DNA from: Deltaproteobacteria bacterium
GTDB taxonomy: Bacteria; Myxococcota_A; Polyangia; Polyangiales; JADJMO01
Assembly: GCA_016182965.1 (NCBI GenBank)
Contig: JACPFM010000106.1
Coordinates: forward strand, 1 to 64,000
Length of the DNA: 64,000 nucleotides
Direction of reading: 5' to 3'
Part shown: piece after piece, positions 8,060 through 17,904 of the stretch
Layout of the letters: each line of letters opens with the position of its first letter
Numbering within the stretch: the first letter of the stretch is position 1
The notes under the pieces: model-generated
Told to the model about the DNA's origin: nothing
What the model saw: only the letters and a program-made list of their open reading frames with translations
Databases searched by the model: none
Made by a program: the position numbers and the translations under genes

Positions 8060-9156
8060 TCAATCGTCGTCCGTCGGCTTGCCCTTCGCCCGCTTCTCGG
8101 CGCGCTTCTTCCGCAGCTCCCCCGCCTTCGCAGCGAGCTGCGGGCACGCCTCGTCGGCGTTGCGCGCCCACCGCGTGTCGGCGAACTCGGCGATGAGCTT
8201 CTCGCCGAGCGAGCACGCGCTCGAGCCGTCGCCCGACTCGGCGGCGAGCTTCGCCTCCTCGAAGAGCGCGCGCGGGCGCAGGATCGACGTGGTGTGCTCG
8301 ACGTACACCTTGTGGAAGCTCGCGCGCGCGGCGGCCGGATCCTTCAGCAGGTCGCGCTGGAGGACGGCGATGCGGAACTGCGCGGCCGCCATGCGCGGGC
8401 GGTTGTACGAGCCGCTCATGTAGCTCGGCTCGCGCGCGGCGAGCATGCGCTCGAGCGCCGCGATCGCCGCCTTCGGGTCGCCGAGCTTCTCGTGCAGCCG
8501 CGACGCGTGCCACAGCGAGTCGTCCCAGAGCGCGCCCTTGGGGTAGGGGTACTGGTCGGCGCACGAGAGGAACCCTGCGAGCGCGGCGCGCTCCTCGCCG
8601 GCGGCCTCGCGGCGGTGCGCGAGGTCGTAGCAGAGCTCCTCGCCGAGGCGCGTCTTGGCGACCGCGGGGTAGAGCTTCTCCTCCCACGCGATGGCGGCGG
8701 CCTTGCCGTCGGTCTCCTCGATCTTGCCGACGACGGCCTGCAGGGCGCGGCGGGTGACGCCGTGCTCGGGGGCGCGGAGGATGATCTTCTCGAGATCGGC
8801 GAAGCCGCGCTTCTCGTCGCCCTGCTCGATGCGGATGTGCGCCGCGCGGAACGCCGCGCGGACCGCGCGCTCTCCGGGCGGGTTCTCGGCGGCGAGCGCG
8901 TCGAAGTGCTTCAGCGCGCCCGCGAGATCGCCGGCCCGCTCGCGCGCCACGCCGGCGGAGTAGAGCGCCTCGTCGTGATCGCGATCGCGCGAGGCGGTCT
9001 TGGCGGCCTCTTCGTAGGCCTCGGCAGCCTCGAGGTAGCGGCCCGAAGAGTAGGCGCGGTCGCCGGCGGCGTAGGCGCGGATGAACTTCGCTCCGCCCGG
9101 CGGGCCGCACGAGGCGAGCGCGATCGCGAAGAGGAGCGCGACGAGCGGGCGGCGCA

Positions 9157-9157
<1 letters not shown>
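8060..9157 (-). CDS. TPR-repeat lipoprotein
   Basis: This 365-residue predicted lipoprotein has the signal MRRPLVALLFAIALASCG with cleavage before the Cys. The mature part is a solenoid of TPR-like helix pairs (YSSGRYLEAAEAYEEAAKTA, ERAGDLAGALKHFDALAAEN and further copies), so it is a periplasmic or outer-membrane scaffold rather than an enzyme. The tail is Lys/Arg-rich and ends in TDDD. The start ATG at 9157 shares one base with the TGA of the threonine aldolase gene (a TGATG junction), which fixes the start and shows coupling. Partners are unknown. Confidence 0.85.
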
Positions 9158-10179
<1,022 letters not shown>

Positions 10180-10219
10180 CGCGCGAAGACCCTACCAGAT
10201 CGGCCCCGCCGGCGGGACC

Positions 10220-11179
10220 TCACACCACGCGGTTGGGGGGCTGGCCGCCGCCGAGCACTGCCACCACGGCCCCGCACGCGAGCGAGGCCATCGCCGCCCG
10301 GGTCGGCGCGTCGGCGCTGCCGAGGTGCGGCGCGAGCACCAGGTTGGGCGCGGCGAGCAGGGCAGGGGAGACGCGCGGCTCGTCGAGGTAGACGTCGAGG
10401 CCCGCCGCGGCGAGGCGCCCATCGACCAGCGCTTCGGCGAGCGCGTCCTCGTCGACCAGCGCCCCGCGCGCCGTGTTGACGAGCACGGCTCCGCGCCGCA
10501 TCGCTGCGATGCGCTCGCGCGACAGGAGACCGCGCGTCTCCGGGCGGAGCGGCGCGTGCACGGACACCACGTCGGCGCGCGCGAGGAGCTCGTCGAGCGT
10601 CACGCGCTCGGCGCCTTCCGCGTCGTCCGGCGCGGAGGGAGTGGGGGGCCGCGGCGAGGCGTAGATCACGCGCATCTCGAAGCCGCGGGCGCGGCGGGCC
10701 ACCGCGCGGCCGATGCGGCCGAAGCCGATGATGCCGAGCGTCGCGCCGGTCACGCGTGCGCCGAGGAAGACCGTCGGGCCCCAGCCGCGCCACCCGCCGG
10801 CGCGCACGACGCGATCGCCCTCGCTGATGCGTCGACAAGCGTCGAGCAGCAGGCCGAACGCCAGATCGGCGGTCGCCTCGGTGAGCACGCCGGGCGTATT
10901 GGTGACCACGACGGAGCGCGCCGCGCACGCCTGGAGGTCGACGTTGTCGACCCCGACCGCGTGGTTCGCCACGACGCGCAGCCCCGGCGCGCGGTCGAGC
11001 AGCTCCGCGTCGACGCGCTGGGAGGGCATCGCGATCAGCGCGTCGACGTCCACGACGCGCGCGAGCAGCTCGGCGCGCGACCATCCGATCGGGTCGTCGG
11101 TGGTGACCAGCTCGGCCACCGCGCGCACGCGCTCGAGCGCGTCGCCGACGAGCGGCGCGCCGACGAGCACTCGGCTCAC
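10220..11179 (-). CDS. D-isomer-specific 2-hydroxyacid dehydrogenase
   Basis: This is an NAD(P)-dependent oxidoreductase of the glyoxylate/hydroxypyruvate or phosphoglycerate dehydrogenase superfamily. The 319-residue product has the Rossmann motif GFGRIGRAVARRARGF, the catalytic Arg in NTARGALVDEDALAEAL, Glu in LDVYLDEP and His in APHLGSA. It lacks a C-terminal ACT domain, so it is not a classical SerA. The start is a GTG at 11179 with a good GGGAGG ribosome site. It overlaps the stop of the histidine kinase gene by 4 nt (GTGA), which is an unusual coupling between a metabolic enzyme and a sensor kinase. Confidence 0.9.
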   Translation of the reverse strand: MSRVLVGAPLVGDALERVRAVAELVTTDDPIGWSRAELLARVVDVDALIAMPSQRVDAELLDRAPGLRVVANHAVGVDNVDLQACAARSVVVTNTPGVLTEATADLAFGLLLDACRRISEGDRVVRAGGWRGWGPTVFLGARVTGATLGIIGFGRIGRAVARRARGFEMRVIYASPRPPTPSAPDDAEGAERVTLDELLARADVVSVHAPLRPETRGLLSRERIAAMRRGAVLVNTARGALVDEDALAEALVDGRLAAAGLDVYLDEPRVSPALLAAPNLVLAPHLGSADAPTRAAMASLACGAVVAVLGGGQPPNRVV

Positions 11180-12498
11180 GCGCGCCTCCCGACGAGCGTC
11201 ACGCGGAGGGTGGTCCCGCCGCCCTTCGCCTCCTCGACCTCGATCGTCGCGTTGTGCGCGTCGACGATTTGCTTGACCACCGCAAGGCCGATGCCGACGC
11301 CCTGCGCGCGCGTGGTCACGAAGGCGTCGAACATCCGCGCCCGCATCTCCGGCGATACGCCCAAGCCGCGATCGTTGACCTCCACGAACGGCTCCTTGCG
11401 CGCGTCCTCGCCGACGCGCACCGTCACCGGCAGGCCGGCGCCGCTCGCCTGGATCGCGTTGCGCACGAGGTTCCAGACCACCTGGCGGATCTGTCCGCCG
11501 TCGGCGTGCACGGTGAGCGACTCCGGTCCCTCGTAGCGCAGCGGCACGTCGTGCTCGGCGCGCCCGCCGCGCTGCGCGAGGACGATGACGTCGCGCGCGA
11601 CGCGCACCAGATCGACGACGGTGACGTTCGGCGCGCGCGGCTTGGCGAGATCCATCATGTCGCCCACCAGCTCGTTGAGGCGGGTCACCTCGTGGCGGAT
11701 GATCTCGCAGAGCCGGCGCTCGTCGTCGCCGAGGCCGGGCGCCTCGCGGATGATCTCGATCGACCCGGAGATCGATCCGAGCGGGTTGCGGATCTCGTGC
11801 GCCAGCGCGGCGGCGATGCGACCGAGCGCGGCGAGGCGCTCGGCGCGCTCGGCGCGCTCGGTGACGACGGCCAGCTCGCCGGACTGGGTCTGGAGGCGTC
11901 GCGCGAGGTAGCCGGAGAGCACGGCCACCACGGTGAGCCCGATCAACGAGACGAGCGTCGGGTAGAGGTAGACCTCGGGGCGCCAGAGGAACGGCGACTG
12001 ATCGATCGGCCCGGCGATCCAGCCCTGCGACAGACCCACGACCAGCGCGGCGAACAGCACGCCGCCGATGAGCGCGGCGGCGAGCGCGCCCGGGAGCCCC
12101 AGCGTCACCGCCGCGAGCACGCACGACAGGCCGTAGAACGTCGTGGCGCCGCTCAGCGGCCCTCCGGACAGATACACGAGCACCGTCCAGATGGCCTGAT
12201 CGAGGACCACCTGCAGCCACGCGAGCACCTGGAGCGCCCGCCGGGTGCGGATCCACGCCGCGTAGACGGCGGCGGCGCCGAAGGCGAGCGACAGCGTCAG
12301 CACCACGACGCGCAGGCTCGCCGGGTAGCGCGCCGCGTCGCCTTGCAGGTGGAAGCCCGCGATCGCCGCGAGCAGCAGCAGGTACAGCAGCAGGCGCGCG
12401 AACGTGATCCACGTCAGGCGGCGGAGCTGGGTCGGGTCTCGCTCCAAACCGCGTCGCTGGCTCGGAGGCGGCGCGGCGTCGGAGGAGACGGCGGTCAC
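11176..12498 (-). CDS. pilS: PilS-like membrane sensor histidine kinase
   Basis: This 440-residue sensor has about six N-terminal membrane spans (residues 30-200) and no periplasmic domain. A HisKA domain follows with the phospho-acceptor H234 in ALAHEIRNPLGSISGS, then a HATPase domain with LVRNAIQASGAG, NDRGLGVSPE and GVGIGLAVVKQIV. This topology and the location 10 bp after pilC match PilS, the sensor of the PilS-PilR system controlling type IV pilin. However, no pilR or pilA follows; a dehydrogenase gene takes that place. The start is a GTG at 12498. Confidence 0.82.
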   Translation of the reverse strand: MTAVSSDAAPPPSQRRGLERDPTQLRRLTWITFARLLLYLLLLAAIAGFHLQGDAARYPASLRVVVLTLSLAFGAAAVYAAWIRTRRALQVLAWLQVVLDQAIWTVLVYLSGGPLSGATTFYGLSCVLAAVTLGLPGALAAALIGGVLFAALVVGLSQGWIAGPIDQSPFLWRPEVYLYPTLVSLIGLTVVAVLSGYLARRLQTQSGELAVVTERAERAERLAALGRIAAALAHEIRNPLGSISGSIEIIREAPGLGDDERRLCEIIRHEVTRLNELVGDMMDLAKPRAPNVTVVDLVRVARDVIVLAQRGGRAEHDVPLRYEGPESLTVHADGGQIRQVVWNLVRNAIQASGAGLPVTVRVGEDARKEPFVEVNDRGLGVSPEMRARMFDAFVTTRAQGVGIGLAVVKQIVDAHNATIEVEEAKGGGTTLRVTLVGRRA

Positions 12499-12508
12499 GG
12501 CCGCTCGA

Positions 12509-13720
12509 TCAGTCGGCCTTGATGTTGCCGGCGATGCTGAAGATCGGGAGGTACATCGCGACGAGCACGGTGCCGACCATGCCGCCGATGATCACCATCA
12601 TGATCGGCTCGAGCAGCGAGGTGAGGGCCGCGACGGCGACGTCGACCTCCTCCTCGTAGAAGTCGGCGATCTTGCCGAGCATGGTGTCGAGCGCGCCGGT
12701 CTGCTCGCCGACGCCGAGCATCTGCACGACCATCGACGGGAAGATCTTCTTCTCCATCAAGGGCTCGACCATGTTCTTGCCCTCCGCGATCTTCGCGCGG
12801 ACGTGCATGATCCCTTCTTCGACGATCACGTTGCCGGCGGTCTTCGCCACGACCTCGAGCGCGTCCATGATGGGAACGCCGGAGGACAGCAGCGTACCGA
12901 GCGTGCGGGTGAAGCGGGCGACGGCGATCTTCTGGAAGAGCGGCCCGAAGATCGGCAGCGACAGGAGCACGCGGTGGAAGAAGCGCTTCCCGCCGGGCGT
13001 CTTGTAGATGTAGGTGATCGTGCCGATGGTCGCGACGGTGGTGAGGAAGATCCAGTGGAGGTTCCCCACGAACGCCTTCGACAGCGCGATGACGATCTGG
13101 GTGATCTTCGGGAGGCCTTCCTTCGACCCGAAGTCCTTGAACATGTTCTCGAACGCCGGGATGACGTAGACCATCAGGACGGTCATGACGCCGGCGGCGA
13201 TGACCATGACCGCGATGGGGTAGGTCAGCGCGCCCTTCACCTGGCGCACCAGCTTGACCCGCTTCTCGATGTAGACCGCGAGGCGGTTGAGGATCGTGTC
13301 GAGGATGCCTCCGAGCTCACCGGCCTGCACGAGGTTGACGTACAGCTCGTCGAAGATCTTCGGGTGCTTGCGGAGCGCGTCGGAGAAGGTGGAGCCGCCC
13401 TCGACGGTGTTCTTGATGTCCTTCAGCGCGGCGGCGAAGATCTTGTTCTCGGTCTGGCTGCTCAGGATGTCGAGGCACTGCACGAGGGGCAGGCCTGCGT
13501 CGATCATCGTCGCGAACTGACGCGTGAACTGCACCAGCTCTTTCGGCTCGACGCCGGAGCCGATGGAGATGTTGAACTCCTTCGGCTTCTTCTTGACCTT
13601 GACCGGGTTGAGTTGCTGTTGGCGCAGCCGGTTATGGACGGTGGCCTCGTTGTCGGCCTCCATCACGCCTTTGCGCACTTCGCCCGTGCGCGCGCGGGCC
13701 TCCCAAGCAAACTCCGCCAT
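12509..13720 (-). CDS. pilC: Type IV pilus inner-membrane platform protein PilC
   Basis: This 403-residue member of the PilC/GspF family is the platform that couples the PilB/PilT motor ATPases to pilus assembly and retraction. It begins MAEFAWEARARTGEVRKG. It holds two GspF repeats, with FTRQFATMIDAGLPLVQCL and LVQAGELGGILD in the first and FTRTLGTLLSSGVPIMDAL and GEQTGALDTML in the second. Three membrane spans lie near residues 175-200, 225-245 and 378-400. Usual neighbours pilB and pilT are absent; upstream is a divergent serine hydrolase gene only 25 bp away. Confidence 0.96.
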   Translation of the reverse strand: MAEFAWEARARTGEVRKGVMEADNEATVHNRLRQQQLNPVKVKKKPKEFNISIGSGVEPKELVQFTRQFATMIDAGLPLVQCLDILSSQTENKIFAAALKDIKNTVEGGSTFSDALRKHPKIFDELYVNLVQAGELGGILDTILNRLAVYIEKRVKLVRQVKGALTYPIAVMVIAAGVMTVLMVYVIPAFENMFKDFGSKEGLPKITQIVIALSKAFVGNLHWIFLTTVATIGTITYIYKTPGGKRFFHRVLLSLPIFGPLFQKIAVARFTRTLGTLLSSGVPIMDALEVVAKTAGNVIVEEGIMHVRAKIAEGKNMVEPLMEKKIFPSMVVQMLGVGEQTGALDTMLGKIADFYEEEVDVAVAALTSLLEPIMMVIIGGMVGTVLVAMYLPIFSIAGNIKAD

Positions 13721-13745
13721 CGGTTGACCCGGAGTCTAGCGGCCC

Positions 13746-14900
13746 GTGAGTGAAACGGTCAAAAGGCGAGCCGAGATTTTGTTGGCCACCCCGTCGACTC
13801 CTCTTCTCGGTGTCGGGTCCGTTCGCCGCGCCAGCGAGCTCGACGCGTTGCTCGCGCGCGAGGTGGTCGCGGCCGGCGTCGCGACGAGCGCCGCGATCGC
13901 CTGGGCGCGCGCGCCGCGCGGAACCGCCGCGGGCTTCACGGTCGCCCTCGGCGAGGTGCTTTCGCCCGAGGTGACCGGTCCGGCCGTCTTCGATCTCGCG
14001 TCGTTGACCAAGCCGGTGACCGCGACGGTCGTGATGCAGCTCGTCGCTGCAGGGCTTTTGTCGCTCGGCACGCGCGTCGCCGACGCGCTGCCCGAGCTGT
14101 CGGGTTCGTCCGCGGCGGACGCGTCGATCGAGGAGCTGCTCGCGCACCGGGCGGGGCTCCCGGCCTGGGGCGCGCTCTACCGGCGCGATCCGTGGGCAGT
14201 GCGCGCGCCGGCCTCGTTGCCTCCCGACGGTCCATGGTCGGGCCAGGGCATGGTCAGGAACGCCGCGTCACGACGCGACGCCCCGGGATGGGAGGTCTAC
14301 TCCGACATCGGCTACGTGCTGCTCGGCGAGATCGCCGCGCGGACGCTGGGCGCGCCGCTCGCCGACGCCTGGGCGCGCCTCGGTCTGGCCGACGCGCGCG
14401 CGCGTCGCGCGGCCGATCCGGCGTCGCTCGAGCGGATGCCGCCCACCGAGCGCCTCGACTGGCGCGGCGTGGTGCGCGGGGAGGTGCACGACGAGAACGC
14501 GGCGATGCTCGAGCGCGCCGGTGGCTCGCCGGGCCACGCCGGCGCGTTCGGGACGGCCCTCGAGGTGTGCGCGTTCGCCGCCCGCTTCGCGCAGGCGCTC
14601 GAGGGCGAAGGCGATCTGCTGCCGGCGACGCTCGCCCGCGCGATGATCGCGCCGAGACCTGCGGGGGCGCACACGCTCGGCTGGGACCTCCGGAGCGGCG
14701 ACGCGCCCTCGAGCGGCGCGCGCTTCGGGATCCGCACCTTCGGGCACCTCGGGTTCACCGGGACGAGCGTGTGGATCGATCCCGACGCGCGTGCGATCGC
14801 GGTGCTGCTGACCAACCGTACGTGGCCGTCGCGCGACCACGTGGCCATCCGCGCCGCGAGGCCGCGCGTGCACGACGCGCTGTGGGCGATCGAGCCGTGA
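13746..14900 (+). CDS. Class C beta-lactamase-related serine hydrolase
   Basis: This 384-residue member of the beta-lactamase/penicillin-binding-protein fold has the nucleophile motif SLTK (S86-K89), a YSDIG second motif where class C enzymes have YxN, and a HLGFTG third motif. Such proteins act as esterases, D-aminopeptidases or peptidoglycan hydrolases more often than as true beta-lactamases. No signal peptide is evident. The start is taken as GTG at 13746; a TTG some 36 nt downstream is an alternative. It converges on a lipoprotein gene with a 4-bp gap. Confidence 0.85.
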   Translation: MSETVKRRAEILLATPSTPLLGVGSVRRASELDALLAREVVAAGVATSAAIAWARAPRGTAAGFTVALGEVLSPEVTGPAVFDLASLTKPVTATVVMQLVAAGLLSLGTRVADALPELSGSSAADASIEELLAHRAGLPAWGALYRRDPWAVRAPASLPPDGPWSGQGMVRNAASRRDAPGWEVYSDIGYVLLGEIAARTLGAPLADAWARLGLADARARRAADPASLERMPPTERLDWRGVVRGEVHDENAAMLERAGGSPGHAGAFGTALEVCAFAARFAQALEGEGDLLPATLARAMIAPRPAGAHTLGWDLRSGDAPSSGARFGIRTFGHLGFTGTSVWIDPDARAIAVLLTNRTWPSRDHVAIRAARPRVHDALWAIEP

Positions 14901-14904
14901 CCGA

Positions 14905-15645
14905 CTACTGCGCTTCCTTCGCCTTCTTCTTGGGCGGGGCCGCGGAGGGGGCGGCGCTCGCGGACGCGGCGGGCATCGCGGAAGCGCCCGAGAGCTTCTT
15001 CTGCTCGGCGCGCGCGATCTCGTCGCGGTACCACTTGTCGACGCGCTTGTCGAAGTCCTCGTCGACGCCCATGCGTTCGAGCCGCCCGGCGACGTAGTAC
15101 TCCCACACGTCGATCTCGCCGTCGGCGTTCCGATCGCGCTCGATGCGCTTGAGCTTGCCGTCTTTGTAGTAGTGGAACTCGTCGGCCTTGCCCGCGAACT
15201 TCGAGTCGAACGACTGCTTGGCGATCACGCCCTTCTCGTAGGTGATCCAGATGTCCGACTTGCCGTCGAAGTTGCGATCGGCCTCCTCGCTCTCGAGATC
15301 GCCGGTGTCGGCGAAGGTGCGGAGCAGGTCGAGCTTGCCGTCGCGGTTGGTGTCGACCTCCATGCACACGACGCGCGTCTCGGCGCTGCCGCCGGCGGTC
15401 TTCACGGTGGCCATCACCTCCACCATGTCGGCCTTCCCGGTGCCGGCGAGGTCGTGGTACGAGAGCTCGCGGCCGGGCTTGGTCGCGTCGCAGCGGGTCG
15501 CGCCGGCGAACTTCTCGCTCGAGATCACCGGCGGCTTCGTCTTCGGCTCGGTCGTGCCGCCGCGCGGGCCGCAGGCGTACGAAGCGAGCGCGATCGGAAG
15601 GGCCGCGAGCGCGGTGACGAACAGGGTGCGGGTCTCACGCGACAT
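14905..15645 (-). CDS. Lipoprotein with Asp-rich DxNxDG repeats
   Basis: This is a 246-residue predicted lipoprotein with the signal MSRETRTLFVTALAALPIAL then a Cys-Gly. The mature domain carries repeated calcium-loop-like elements: DTNRDGKLDLLRTF, DRNFDGKSDIWITYEKG, DRNADGEIDVWEYYVAG. These resemble thrombospondin type 3 or EF-hand-like loops. The C-terminus is an Ala/Ser/Pro tail ending in KKKAKEAQ. The ATG at 15645 shares a base with the TGA of the upstream paralogue (TGATG). The pair appear to be tandem duplicates of a surface lipoprotein; function is unknown. Confidence 0.82.
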   Translation of the reverse strand: MSRETRTLFVTALAALPIALASYACGPRGGTTEPKTKPPVISSEKFAGATRCDATKPGRELSYHDLAGTGKADMVEVMATVKTAGGSAETRVVCMEVDTNRDGKLDLLRTFADTGDLESEEADRNFDGKSDIWITYEKGVIAKQSFDSKFAGKADEFHYYKDGKLKRIERDRNADGEIDVWEYYVAGRLERMGVDEDFDKRVDKWYRDEIARAEQKKLSGASAMPAASASAAPSAAPPKKKAKEAQ

Positions 15646-16464
15646 CACTTGCCCCCTTTGACGCCGGGCTTCGCGCCGGCATCGCTCGCCTTCGGACCCG
15701 CGTCGGCCGGGCCGACGGGCGGCTCCGCGGTCGGCATCGCCGGCGACGGCGGGCCGGCGTCGGTCGCGGGCGGGGCGGCCGACGCCTTCGCGGCCCCGGT
15801 GCCCCCGAGCGAGCCGGGCGCGGCGCCGGCCCCGAGCTTCACGGTCTGGGTCGGATCGGGCTTCCCCGTGCGGACGTCGGCCTGGACGATGGTCGCGTTC
15901 TCGGTGCCGGGCTCGAAGCTCCACCACTCGTCGATCCGGCCGTCGCCGGTCTTGTCGCGCTCGCGTCGGATCAGCTTGCCGCCCTCGTAGAAGTCCCAGG
16001 TGTCGAGGCGACCGTCGAAGTTGGTCTCGCGCATGACGACGGTGAGCTCGCCGTTCTGGTACACCGCGATCTCGTCGATGTTCTTCGAGATGGTGTAGGC
16101 GGCCTCGCGCCGGCGGATGCGGCCGTCGGGGTCCGACTCCTGGTTGATGACCGCGAGAAACCCTGGAGCGAGCGAGCCGTCCTCGCGCTCCGCCGTGAAG
16201 TACTTCTGGTGGTGCCTCATGGAGGTGACGAGGATCGGCTCGGGCAATGTCGCCCTTGAAGGTGCGCACCTCCTTGCCGGTGGTGTCGCAGGTCTCGTGC
16301 TTGATTTCGGTGTCGCGCGCCTCGCCGGCCCACTCGTTCTGGGGGCCTTCGGGGGCCTTCTTCGCCTTGGTGGACGCGCACGCGACGACCACGGCAGCGA
16401 CGGCGAGCGTCGACCAGAGGGCGCCCCGGTGGCAGACGGTGGGGCGGGAGCGGGCGGTGGGCAC
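15645..16464 (-). pseudogene. Lipoprotein gene interrupted by a glyS-like segment and a frame change
   Basis: The 5' part (GTG at 16464) encodes a lipoprotein signal (WSTLAVAAVVVACAST) and the start of a domain (CDTTGKEVRTFKGDI). At about 16247 sense continues only in another frame, reading LPEPILVTSMRHHQKYF and GSLAPGFLAVINQESDPDG. This closely matches the middle of the glycyl-tRNA synthetase beta subunit (E. coli has MKGDQKYF and GKLLPNFIFVANIES there). After about 16125 the second frame returns to a lipoprotein domain (ETNFDGRLDTWDFYEGG) related to the next gene. The lipoprotein gene therefore holds some 120 bp of apparent glyS sequence with a frameshift at one junction, and is probably broken unless the assembly is wrong. 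Confidence 0.7.
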
Positions 16465-16677
16465 GGGGCGGTCTCCGAGAGGCAAGCCGGGATCGCGCGC
16501 TGCGCGACGCAAGTGTCCAGCGTACAAGCCGGGCCGTTGAGTGTCCATCGCGGACGGGGTCGAAGGTCGAGGGTCCAGGCTCGAAGCCGAGCCCGGACTC
16601 GACGTTCGACCTTCGATTTTCGACCATCGAACGACGAGAATCGCGCTGCAGCCAGGCAACTGCAGTAGAGGGACGGG
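16465..16677. repeat. Intergenic inverted heptamer element, GGTCGAA family (core 16558-16632)
   Basis: This lies between two divergent genes. Four left-arm heptamers (GGTCGAA, GGTCGAG, GGTCCAG, GCTCGAA; 16558-16585) face five right-arm heptamers (CTCGACG, TTCGACC, TTCGATT, TTCGACC, ATCGAAC; 16598-16632) across a 12-bp core. The arms are imperfectly complementary and could form a long stem. The same architecture recurs at 49852-49931. Nothing else is recognisable in the gap. Confidence 0.75.
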
Positions 16678-17877
16678 GTGGCACTCCGCGCAGGCAGACG
16701 CGACGGGAGCGGTGACGCGTGGACCGCGTCGGCGGGCGCGGCGGTCGCGGCGCGGCGCGGCCACCCCTGGATCTACCGCGAGCAGCTGCGCGGCCCGTTC
16801 GAGCGTCACGCGCCGGGAGAGATCGTGCGCGTGCGCGATCCCGAGGGGGCGCCGCTCGGATCGGCCGTCCTCGACCCGCGCTCGCCCATCGCGGCGCGCC
16901 TGTGGACGCGCGGCGACGAGCGCCTCGACGTCGGCTGCATGCGCGATCGAATCGCGCAGGCGCTCGCGCGGCGCGACGCGCTGATCGACGCCGAGACCAC
17001 CGCCTTTCGCTGCGTGCACGGCGAGGGCGATCGCGCGCCGGGCGTGGTCGTCGATCGCTACGGCGACGTGGCGGTGCTGCGCCTCGACGGCGAGGGCATC
17101 GCCGCGTGGGCCGAGCGCCTCGCCGATCCGCTCTTCGAGGTGCTGCGCGCGCGCGGGGTCCGCTCCCTCGTCCTGCGCTCGACCGAGAAGGGCGCGGCGC
17201 AGAAGATCGCGACGCTGCGCGGTCAGCCGCCGCCCGATCGACTCACGGTCGCCGAGCACGGCGTGCCGTTCGTCGTCGATCTCGCCCACGGTCAGAAGAC
17301 CGGCGCCTTCCTCGATCAGCGCGAGAACCGGCGGCGGGTCGGCGCGCTCGCGCGAGGGCGGCGGGTGCTCAACCTGTTCAGCTACGCCGGGGGGTTCTCC
17401 CTGCACGCGGCGCGCGGCGGCGCGACGCGGTGCACCTCGGTCGACGTCGCGGCCGGCGCGCACGCGACGGCGCAGGCCTCGTTCCGCGCCGCGGGCATCG
17501 ACCCGGACGGCCACGACTTCGTCACCGCCGACGTCTTCGGATACCTCGAGCGCGCCGCGGCGCGCGGCGAACGGTGGGATCTCGTCATCAGCGATCCGCC
17601 GAACATGGCGCCGAGCGCGGCGACGCGAGGCCGCGCGCTCACCGCCTACCGCAAGCTCCACGCCCTGTGCGTCAAGGTGCTCTCGCCGGGCGGGCTGTTC
17701 TGCGCGGCGTCCTGCTCCAGCCACGTGAGCCTCGACGACTTCTTCGGCACCCTCGCCGACGACGCGCTCGGGCGCAGCGACCTGCGCATCCTCGAGGTCG
17801 CCGGCGCCGGTCCGGATCACCCGGTGCTCGCGGCGTTCCCCGAGGGCCGCTATCTCGAGTTCTGCGTCGTCGGGTGA
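16678..17877 (+). CDS. rlmI: RlmI-like 23S rRNA (cytosine-C5) methyltransferase
   Basis: This 399-residue SAM-dependent methyltransferase is predicted to make m5C at position 1962 of 23S rRNA. It has an N-terminal PUA-like domain (RRGHPWIYREQL), the family signature GQKTGAFLDQRENRR, the SAM motif NLFSYAGGFSLHAARGG, the catalytic ISDPPNM and the Cys-bearing AASCSSHVS. The start is a GTG at 16678. A second, related catalytic domain sits fused to a pseudouridine synthase at 32559-34271, so one of the two may have a different target. Confidence 0.88.
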   Translation: MALRAGRRDGSGDAWTASAGAAVAARRGHPWIYREQLRGPFERHAPGEIVRVRDPEGAPLGSAVLDPRSPIAARLWTRGDERLDVGCMRDRIAQALARRDALIDAETTAFRCVHGEGDRAPGVVVDRYGDVAVLRLDGEGIAAWAERLADPLFEVLRARGVRSLVLRSTEKGAAQKIATLRGQPPPDRLTVAEHGVPFVVDLAHGQKTGAFLDQRENRRRVGALARGRRVLNLFSYAGGFSLHAARGGATRCTSVDVAAGAHATAQASFRAAGIDPDGHDFVTADVFGYLERAAARGERWDLVISDPPNMAPSAATRGRALTAYRKLHALCVKVLSPGGLFCAASCSSHVSLDDFFGTLADDALGRSDLRILEVAGAGPDHPVLAAFPEGRYLEFCVVG

Positions 17878-17879
17878 GG

Positions 17880-17903
17880 GCGGGCGGAGTACGCTCCGCC
17901 CGC
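17880..17903 (+). promoter_or_regulatory. Perfect GC hairpin between rlmI-like and fliO-like genes
   Basis: A perfect inverted repeat, GCGGGCGGAG-TACG-CTCCGCCCGC, fills the gap between the rlmI-like stop codon and the ATG at 17905. There is no T-run, so a classical terminator is unlikely. In the mRNA the stem would abut the start codon and could limit initiation of the downstream gene or stabilise a processed 3' end. Confidence 0.55.
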
Positions 17904-17904
17904 G

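Noticed and set aside
13746..14900. True antibiotic-resistance beta-lactamase
   Set aside because: No signal peptide is seen and the second motif is YSD rather than YxN, so a general serine hydrolase is more likely.
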